The notes beneath the pieces are model-generated. The model was not told the DNA's origin and made no database searches. It saw only the letters and a list, made by a program, of their open reading frames with translations. Shown piece after piece: positions 58,793 to 64,000 of a DNA stretch of 64,000 bases (positions are counted from its first letter, which is position 1; every line of letters starts with the position of its first letter). Source of the DNA: Planosporangium flavigriseum (GTDB taxonomy: Bacteria > Actinomycetota > Actinomycetes > Mycobacteriales > Micromonosporaceae); assembly GCF_011947225.1 (NCBI RefSeq), contig NZ_JAATVW010000004.1:335745-399744 (forward strand), given 5' to 3'. A program made the translations under genes and the position numbers.

Positions 58793-61360
58793 CTACGGCG
58801 TCGGTTGCCTTGGCCACGGGACTCCCGCAGTCCCGCCACCGGCCCGCTCCGCGGCCATGGCCCGTAGTCGGGCCAGCAGTTCGCTACGGCTGCCGCAGCC
58901 CAGCCGCTGGCGCATTCGCGCCACGTGGTGCTCGACGGTCTTGGCGGAGATGAACAGCCGGTCCCCGATCTGCTTGTACGTCATCCCGGCCAGGACCAGA
59001 TCCGCGACTTCCTGTTCGCGCTCGCTGAGCCTGTTCTCGCTCGGTACGGCGACGGTGTCGGCGACCTGATCGGCCGCGGACTGGGCCGACTGCGCGGGCG
59101 CGCGGGGACCGGCCGGCCGGCCCGACAGCACCCGGGCGCAGTCCAGCAGGGCTGTCATGGCCCGGCGGTCAGAGGTCCGGATCGCCGCCTGGCCCGCGAG
59201 CCGGGCGCCGTCCCAGCACAGTCCGGCACCGTGCAGGCCACGGGCGGCGGCCTCCACCTTCACCGGATCCACCACCCCGCGCAAGACCTCCACCCAGCTC
59301 TCCGCCGCGTCGGCGACCACCGACGCGTACCGGGTGTGCCCGGCGGCACCGACCAGTGCCTTGACGTGGTCCTCGGCCGCCGCCGGCTGGTCCGTGAGGA
59401 TCGCCGCTTGCAGCGCGCTCCACTGCAGTGGGGTCGCCCACAGCGCCGGGTTGCCGAGCCGTTCGAGAAGCAGGTGCGCGTCGCGCAGGTACGGCAGCAG
59501 CGCACCGAGCTCGCCGAGGCGTGCGGCCGCGATGGTGAACTCGCCCAGCGGCAACAGGGTGAACAGATCGATCGGGTGTCGCACGATCGCCTCGCGGGCG
59601 TGACTCCAACCGCGCTGAAGAGCCGGGACGTCGCTGTTACGCCGGGCGATGCCCATCTCGAGGGCGCTTGCGAAGAGCAGATCCCGTGACTCGAGCGGCG
59701 CGCCGCCGGCCGTGACCGCAGCCAGCGCCTGCGCGGCGGCCGCCGTCTGTCCGTGCACCATCTGGATCCAGGCATGGAGTAGCCGGTGGCGCCGGGCCAT
59801 CAGTACACCACCCATGCGCGCCGCCACGGCGCGGTCGAGCACCCGTTCGGCGATGTCGAACTCAGCGCTCTGCATCGCCACCAGTGCGGCGAGCGCCGCT
59901 GGGCTGTCGGGCAGCAGCGCCGCCCGCCCCGCCGGTTCGAGCAGGGCGGACGCCTGGACCAGGGCGGACAGCGCGGCGGTCGGCGAGCCGGCGAGAGTCT
60001 CCTGTACGCCGCGCGCCATCAGCAGCGCCGCGCTGGCGAGCAGCGTGGGCGGACCGTCCGAAGGCGAATTGGGGAGCAGCCGATCCAGCTCCTCGGGGTG
60101 ACCGGTCCCGAGGTACCCGATCGCCGCGAACGCGACCGATGACGCCGTGCCGGACCACCGGTACAGTTCGGCGCCCCGGGCCAGGTGACCGCGGTGGGTC
60201 AGCGACACGGCGGCCACCGCCGCTCCGTCCGCCCGCTCCGGCGACGTCGGGGCGGCGATCAACCGATCCGACAGCCGCAGCGCGGAGTCGAGGTCTCCGG
60301 CGAGCGCCGCTGCCAGGGCGTGGCGGGCGGCGGTCGGCCGGCCCGCCGCGGCAGCGGCGGCGAAGAGTTCGGCGGCGAGCGCCGGCTCGTCAGCCAGCGC
60401 CTCGTCCCCGGCGGCCTCGAACACCGTCGCCAGCGAGTCGCTGGCGACGCCGGCGCCGACGAGCGACCGGACTAACGGCAGTACGGGCGCCCCGCGCTGC
60501 ATCTGAAGCTCTGCCAGCCGCTGCCACACCGCGACCCGCTGCGTCGCGGGAGTGAGCGAGACGACCGCGCGCCACACGATCGGTGGCAGCCGGTCGTCGG
60601 GGCCGAGTAGACCCGTCGCCCGCGCGGCCTTGACGATCTCGTCCACCGCATCCGGGTCCACCGACAACAGGGCGGTGAGCAGATGGAGGGGCAGCTTCAC
60701 GCCGGCCGCCACGGCCAGCAGCAGCCGCCGGACATCGCCGTCCAGGTCCTCCAGGTCGGCCCCGAACTGCAGTACCGCAGCCTGCGGCGCCTCCGTTGGC
60801 ACGCTCCCACCGGGGCGGAGCGCCCGGGCGAGCCGGTCGACGAATCGGGGCACCCCGCAGGTCTGCGCGTGGACGAATCTCACCAGCGGCGGGGGCGCCG
60901 CGACACCGTACGCCCCGGAGAGCGCGGCGGCGGTCTGCTCCTCGGTGAACGGGCAGAGCATGAGCAGCGATCCGGCCCGCTTCAGCAGCTCACCCAGCTT
61001 GGCCACTGTGGACGTTCGTGGCCACGGCCGGTACGCGATCGCCAGCCGGTGCCGCCGGGCCTCGACGAGGCGGCACAGCTCGCCCAAGCGATCCTCGTCG
61101 AGCAGGTGCGCATCGTCGACCAACAGGACGGTGTCCTCGTCGACCGCTTCCGGCGCGTCGGGCAGCTCGGTGATCACCGGTACACCGGCCCGCTGGTAGC
61201 TCAGCGCCAGCTCGCGCAGGATCGCGCTCTTGCCGTACCCGCCGGGGGCGTGGATGCCGACGCTCATCGCAGCGTCCGGATGCGCCGTTATCGCATCCAG
61301 CAGCGCTCTGCTCGCAGAGTCGAGCACGAGCTGCGGTTCGGTGGCGGTCGGCAACCTCAA
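58793..61360 (-). CDS. LuxR family STAND (LAL-type) transcriptional regulator, IniR-like
   Basis: An 855-residue regulator. The N-terminal AAA/NB-ARC-like ATPase shows Walker A APGGYGKSA (about 38-46) and Walker B TVLLVDDAHLLDEDRL (about 80). A long helical repeat region (about 300-760) follows, then a C-terminal LuxR HTH with EREQEVADLVLAGMTYKQIGDRLFISAKTVEHHVARM. Size and plan match the LAL/MalT family and also mycobacterial IniR, the activator of iniBAC. It lies 55 bp downstream of the Hsp70 gene on the same strand, and a CCCTA-rich promoter region lies beyond that. Confidence 0.92.
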   Translation of the reverse strand: MRLPTATEPQLVLDSASRALLDAITAHPDAAMSVGIHAPGGYGKSAILRELALSYQRAGVPVITELPDAPEAVDEDTVLLVDDAHLLDEDRLGELCRLVEARRHRLAIAYRPWPRTSTVAKLGELLKRAGSLLMLCPFTEEQTAAALSGAYGVAAPPPLVRFVHAQTCGVPRFVDRLARALRPGGSVPTEAPQAAVLQFGADLEDLDGDVRRLLLAVAAGVKLPLHLLTALLSVDPDAVDEIVKAARATGLLGPDDRLPPIVWRAVVSLTPATQRVAVWQRLAELQMQRGAPVLPLVRSLVGAGVASDSLATVFEAAGDEALADEPALAAELFAAAAAAGRPTAARHALAAALAGDLDSALRLSDRLIAAPTSPERADGAAVAAVSLTHRGHLARGAELYRWSGTASSVAFAAIGYLGTGHPEELDRLLPNSPSDGPPTLLASAALLMARGVQETLAGSPTAALSALVQASALLEPAGRAALLPDSPAALAALVAMQSAEFDIAERVLDRAVAARMGGVLMARRHRLLHAWIQMVHGQTAAAAQALAAVTAGGAPLESRDLLFASALEMGIARRNSDVPALQRGWSHAREAIVRHPIDLFTLLPLGEFTIAAARLGELGALLPYLRDAHLLLERLGNPALWATPLQWSALQAAILTDQPAAAEDHVKALVGAAGHTRYASVVADAAESWVEVLRGVVDPVKVEAAARGLHGAGLCWDGARLAGQAAIRTSDRRAMTALLDCARVLSGRPAGPRAPAQSAQSAADQVADTVAVPSENRLSEREQEVADLVLAGMTYKQIGDRLFISAKTVEHHVARMRQRLGCGSRSELLARLRAMAAERAGGGTAGVPWPRQPTP

Positions 61361-61415
61361 GAGTGTCCTCGCGACGATGGGCCGGGCTCGCTGGTCGATG
61401 TCATGCCTATCACGA

Positions 61416-62717
61416 TCAGAATGCCTTGGAGCTACGACCCGGTACGAGTCTCGGCGCTGAGCGGGGCCTGGGCAACTCCAGTGGAGTGATGTTCACCGGT
61501 GGCCGCGGCGGGGGCTCGGTCAGCTCGTCCTCGCCGCGATCCGGGCTCTGCTGGGGCAAGGCCGGGGCGCGGCTGTTCGAGTACTCGATGGGCGCTGGCT
61601 GCCGGGTCCACTCGGGTGGCTGCCGCCGCCTGGTCGCCAGGGCCAGGATCTGGCACGCCGCCAGCGCCGCACCCGCGGCGACGGTGGCCTGGGGGTCGGC
61701 GTCGACGGTGACCTGACCCGGGAACCGGGCGGTCATCAGTTCGGCGACGAGCGGGATGCGCGCCGACCCGCCCACCAGCAGGATTCCGTCGAGCTGGGCG
61801 GGCTGCAGGCCGCAGGAGCGGATGGTCCGCTCCATGGCGTCCACGCTCAACTGCAGCGCAGGCCGGACCAGCTGGTCGAACTCGGCCCGGGTGACGCGGA
61901 CCCGGAGCGGACCCTGCGGGAGGTAGACGGACACCTCCGTCTCGGCGTCCGCCGTCAACCTCTGCTTGGCACGGGCGCACTCCTCGTGCAACCCGGACAG
62001 CGCGCGCCGCACCTGCGGGTCGCTTCGCTGTTCCGCGGCGAGTTCGCGGGTGATCGATGCCTGTACGTGAGCCGTGAGGGCCTCGTCGAAGTCGACCCCG
62101 CCCAGCGGTTCGACCCCTTCCCGGCAGCTGAGCACCTCGAAGCCGGCCGGCTGGGTCCGACGGACCACCGACGTCGCGAAACTGGTGCCGCCGAGGGCGT
62201 AGACGCCGAGGGTACGCCCGGTGAAGCCGTGAAAGGAGTGGCTCTCGGCGGCGGTGACCGGCTTGGCGAGCACGGTCACGTTGGTCAGGCCGATCTCCCA
62301 GAGTGCTTCGTGCAGCAGGTGCTTGCGGTACTGCCCCCAGGTCCCCGGGTGGGTGACCACGATGTGTTCGGGGTGGGCGCCCTCCTGGGCGAGCACCCGC
62401 TCGACCACCCACATCGCCAGTACGGCGGCGAGCGTCTGCGGTTTGCACGCCTCTCCGGCGACGACCAGGGGAACGTCGTCACCGATGCGCCGGATGAAGC
62501 CGCGCGCCGTGCGGCTGCCGTCCACCGACGGTTCGTCCATGGTGGAGTCACCGACAGTGAGTGCTCCGTTGGGTGACACGTGCAGCACCGACGGCACGGC
62601 GGGCGACTGCGCGTCGAGCCTGACGATCTCCGGGCGGGTCCACGTGGGGCCCGTGAGCCGGGAGACCGCGGCGCGGGTGCAGGTGCCACCGATGTCGATC
62701 CCGAGGACGTACGCCAT
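61416..62717 (-). CDS. Hsp70 family protein, ATPase domain with proline-rich tail
   Basis: A 433-residue actin-fold protein from ATG 62717 (GGAGG about 10 bp upstream). Phosphate-1 motif GIDIGGTCTRAAV (6-18) and adenosine motif GILLVGGSARIP (311-322) are Hsp70-like. Phosphate-2 reads VYALGGTSF (172-180), where DnaK has VYDLGGGTFD, so the catalytic Asp position is Ala (A174). After about residue 365 there is no substrate-binding domain, only a Pro/Arg-rich tail (to 433). It is probably a signalling or scaffold relative rather than a classical chaperone. It is divergent from the iniB-like gene and cotranscribed with the LuxR regulator. Confidence 0.88.
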   Translation of the reverse strand: MAYVLGIDIGGTCTRAAVSRLTGPTWTRPEIVRLDAQSPAVPSVLHVSPNGALTVGDSTMDEPSVDGSRTARGFIRRIGDDVPLVVAGEACKPQTLAAVLAMWVVERVLAQEGAHPEHIVVTHPGTWGQYRKHLLHEALWEIGLTNVTVLAKPVTAAESHSFHGFTGRTLGVYALGGTSFATSVVRRTQPAGFEVLSCREGVEPLGGVDFDEALTAHVQASITRELAAEQRSDPQVRRALSGLHEECARAKQRLTADAETEVSVYLPQGPLRVRVTRAEFDQLVRPALQLSVDAMERTIRSCGLQPAQLDGILLVGGSARIPLVAELMTARFPGQVTVDADPQATVAAGAALAACQILALATRRRQPPEWTRQPAPIEYSNSRAPALPQQSPDRGEDELTEPPPRPPVNITPLELPRPRSAPRLVPGRSSKAF

Positions 62718-62837
62718 CGACCTATTCCTCCACCGGACAGTAGGTCCTGCCGGATTCAAACCGGCGAGGCTCAGCCCTTCCGGCGCAACCCTTGTGGGCT
62801 CCCAATGTTCGTACCAGACATCTGTTGGCCAACGAGA

Positions 62838-62898
62838 CCCTAAATCTGTAGGGGCCGAATCCCCTATTCCCCTAACGATGATCGTGACCAATGCCCTA
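62838..62898. promoter_or_regulatory. Array of CCCTA/TAGGG half-sites in the Hsp70-iniB intergenic region
   Basis: The 307-bp gap 62718-63024 holds no gene. Within 61 bp it carries CCCTA (62838-62842), TAGGGG (62849-62854), CCCCTA (62861-62866), CCCCTA (62869-62874) and CCCTA (62894-62898). The first pair forms CCCTA-N6-TAGGG and the next TAGGGG-N6-CCCCTA. This looks like a multi-site operator; the neighbouring LuxR-type regulator is the obvious candidate to bind it. Function is inferred. Confidence 0.6.
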
Positions 62899-63024
62899 AC
62901 CGGGCGGGCTCAGGACCGGGGGTCGACCCCGATGTCCGGTGCGCCGCCAGCTCATAGGTTCCTTCTGGATCTGGAACAGCGAGTCCAGATCGATTCCGGC
63001 CAAGCTGTTTCGAGGAGATCCCAG

Positions 63025-64000
63025 ATGTTGGACCCGAACGCCGACGCGTCGGCGAGCGCGAACGGTAACGCCACCGCCCCGGCTCCGGCCCCGGCTCCTG
63101 CCCCGGAGGCTCCCGGCGGCCACGGAGAGGAGCACGGCGGCCATGGAGAGGAGCACGGCCCCGGCTGCCCCTGCGGCTGCCAGCACGAAACCAACGTGCA
63201 CAACGAGTACCACAACAACTACGAGAACAACATGTTCCGCGACTTCGTGCACATCGAGAACAACGACGTGAACCTCGCGAACAACGACACGCTGCTCTCG
63301 AACAACACGCTGCTCTCGAACAACAACACGCTGCACGACTTCGTGCTCAACCTGCTCGTCGACAACGAGGCGAAGAGCACGTTCCTGCTCGACCCCCAGG
63401 GCTGCCTCGAGGGCGCGGGCCTCGGCGACCTGACCGTCGTCGACGTGCACGACGTGCTGACGCTGGTACTCGACAGCCTCCCCGTACAGGGCGTCACGAA
63501 CATCGCGGACATCGACGCCCTGAACATCGGGTCCATCACCAACGAGCCGGGCGCCGTCGTCGCCAACCTGCAGCAGGTGCTGCAGCAGATCACCATCAAC
63601 AACAACCACACCACCAACCAGGAACTGAACATCCTGAGCACGGCCACCTCCGCGGTCCTGCCGGCGATCGGCGGGCTGGGCCTGGGTGCCTCCCTGCTGC
63701 CCGGCGTCAGCGCCGCGGTCAGCAGCGCCGGTGCGGTCGTCGACCTGGCTGGCGTGCAGGACCTGGCCGCCACCCTCGACGGCACCGTGATCGGCACGGT
63801 CGGCAAGGAGGTCACCGGTGTCGTCGGCACCGTCGACGGGGTCGTCAACAGCGCGACCGGCATCGTCGGCGGCATCGGCGTCGTGGACAGCGTGGTCGGC
63901 ACGGTGACCGGCCTGGTCGGTGGCGTTCTCGGTGGTTCGCCGGTCGAGGGCGTGCTGGGTACGGTGACCGGCGTTGTCAACGGCACGGTCGGCAGCACCC
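63025..64000 (+). CDS. IniB N-terminal domain protein (cut by window edge)
   Basis: At least 325 residues from ATG 63025, open to the end of the window. The leader holds Ala-Pro repeats, then a tandem GGHGEEH unit (residues 31-44), a Cys cluster (CPCGCQH) and an Asn-rich stretch (about 58-102, containing repeated NNDTLLSNN). From residue 103 comes the IniB-type domain LHDFVLNLLVDNEAKSTFLLDP. After about residue 190 it is Gly/Val/Thr-rich and repetitive (VGTVTGVVNGTVG), as in IniB. The mycobacterial protein is an envelope-linked product of the iniBAC operon. No classic signal peptide is visible. Confidence 0.88.
   Translation, partial: MLDPNADASASANGNATAPAPAPAPAPEAPGGHGEEHGGHGEEHGPGCPCGCQHETNVHNEYHNNYENNMFRDFVHIENNDVNLANNDTLLSNNTLLSNNNTLHDFVLNLLVDNEAKSTFLLDPQGCLEGAGLGDLTVVDVHDVLTLVLDSLPVQGVTNIADIDALNIGSITNEPGAVVANLQQVLQQITINNNHTTNQELNILSTATSAVLPAIGGLGLGASLLPGVSAAVSSAGAVVDLAGVQDLAATLDGTVIGTVGKEVTGVVGTVDGVVNSATGIVGGIGVVDSVVGTVTGLVGGVLGGSPVEGVLGTVTGVVNGTVGST
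63115..63156. repeat. Tandem 21-bp repeat in the iniB-like gene
   Basis: Two adjacent 21-bp units (63115-63135 and 63136-63156) differ at one synonymous base (CAC versus CAT) and each encode GGHGEEH. A further pair of 18-bp units encoding NNTLLS follows at about 63284-63324. Confidence 0.9.

Noticed and set aside
62876..62890. Further copy of the dispersed palindrome near iniB
   Set aside because: Only a short TGATCGTGAC-like match without a second arm; likely chance.
63115..63330. CRISPR-like or other short-repeat array
   Set aside because: The repeats are in frame inside a protein-coding gene, contiguous without spacers.

Overview
The window is bacterial chromosome from a high-GC actinomycete. 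The codons are strongly G/C-ending, GTG and TTG starts are common, and there is a bacterial proteasome activator (Bpa), a DUF397 protein, a DUF5926 protein, tandem LytR-CpsA-Psr proteins and an IniB-type protein. The gene set looks most like the family Micromonosporaceae; that placement is inference from gene content, not from a marker gene. I see no prophage, insertion sequence or CRISPR array. Most of the window reads as core chromosome with small accessory patches.

Layout. 0-4.2 kb: the end of a sensor kinase, a DUF4153 membrane protein, and a two-TM protein translationally coupled to a sodium/solute symporter. 4.3-6.7 kb: an OsmC protein and a lower-GC patch with a possible toxin-antitoxin-like pair, a DUF6941 protein and a Uma2 nuclease. 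6.7-12 kb: an ABC-2 exporter, a flavin reductase-like protein and a DUF485-ActP pair. 12-16 kb: a nucleotide-sugar epimerase and two LCP ligases (cell-wall glycopolymer work), then a rhodanese and a glycerophosphodiesterase. 16.8-23.4 kb: a GAF kinase with a stand-alone HATPase, DUF5926, arginine deiminase, and small sensory or hypothetical proteins. 23.4-33.9 kb: pheA, AIM24, a zincin, OsmC, a pyruvyl transferase, a phytoene-dehydrogenase-like oxidoreductase, serS, two HAD phosphatases and Bpa. 34-43.7 kb: a hydrolase, two orphan amino-acid-type binding proteins, a gluzincin, KptA, TetR, DUF397, a PrsW protease, a tiny acidic repeat protein and a hotdog thioesterase. 43.8-52 kb: purC, formaldehyde dehydrogenase, a DJ-1/PfpI protein, UbiX, a STAS protein, a three-PAS kinase, a tRNA-Glu/Asp/Phe cluster and a polysaccharide deacetylase. 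52.2-57 kb: a carotenoid cluster (crtB diverging from crtI-idi-merR) plus a LuxR-type regulator. 57.3-64 kb: a cupin, a hypothetical protein, DUF2267, a large LuxR ATPase regulator, a truncated Hsp70 and the start of an IniB-domain gene.

The most interesting part is the right-hand end. An 855-residue LuxR-type STAND regulator, an Hsp70-like protein with an altered ATP-binding motif, and a divergent iniB-like gene with a His/Cys-rich and Asn-rich leader share a promoter region carrying five CCCTA-type half-sites. This resembles the mycobacterial iniR-iniBAC envelope-stress locus, with an Hsp70 added; the expected dynamin genes would lie beyond the window. Other points of note are a dispersed palindromic repeat family (four copies, two of them bracketing a lone DUF397 gene), a CarH/LitR-type MerR regulator with a lost tryptophan, an ARG-box-like palindrome before arcA, a four-repeat putative calcium-binding mini-protein, and an LCP gene with no ordinary start codon.
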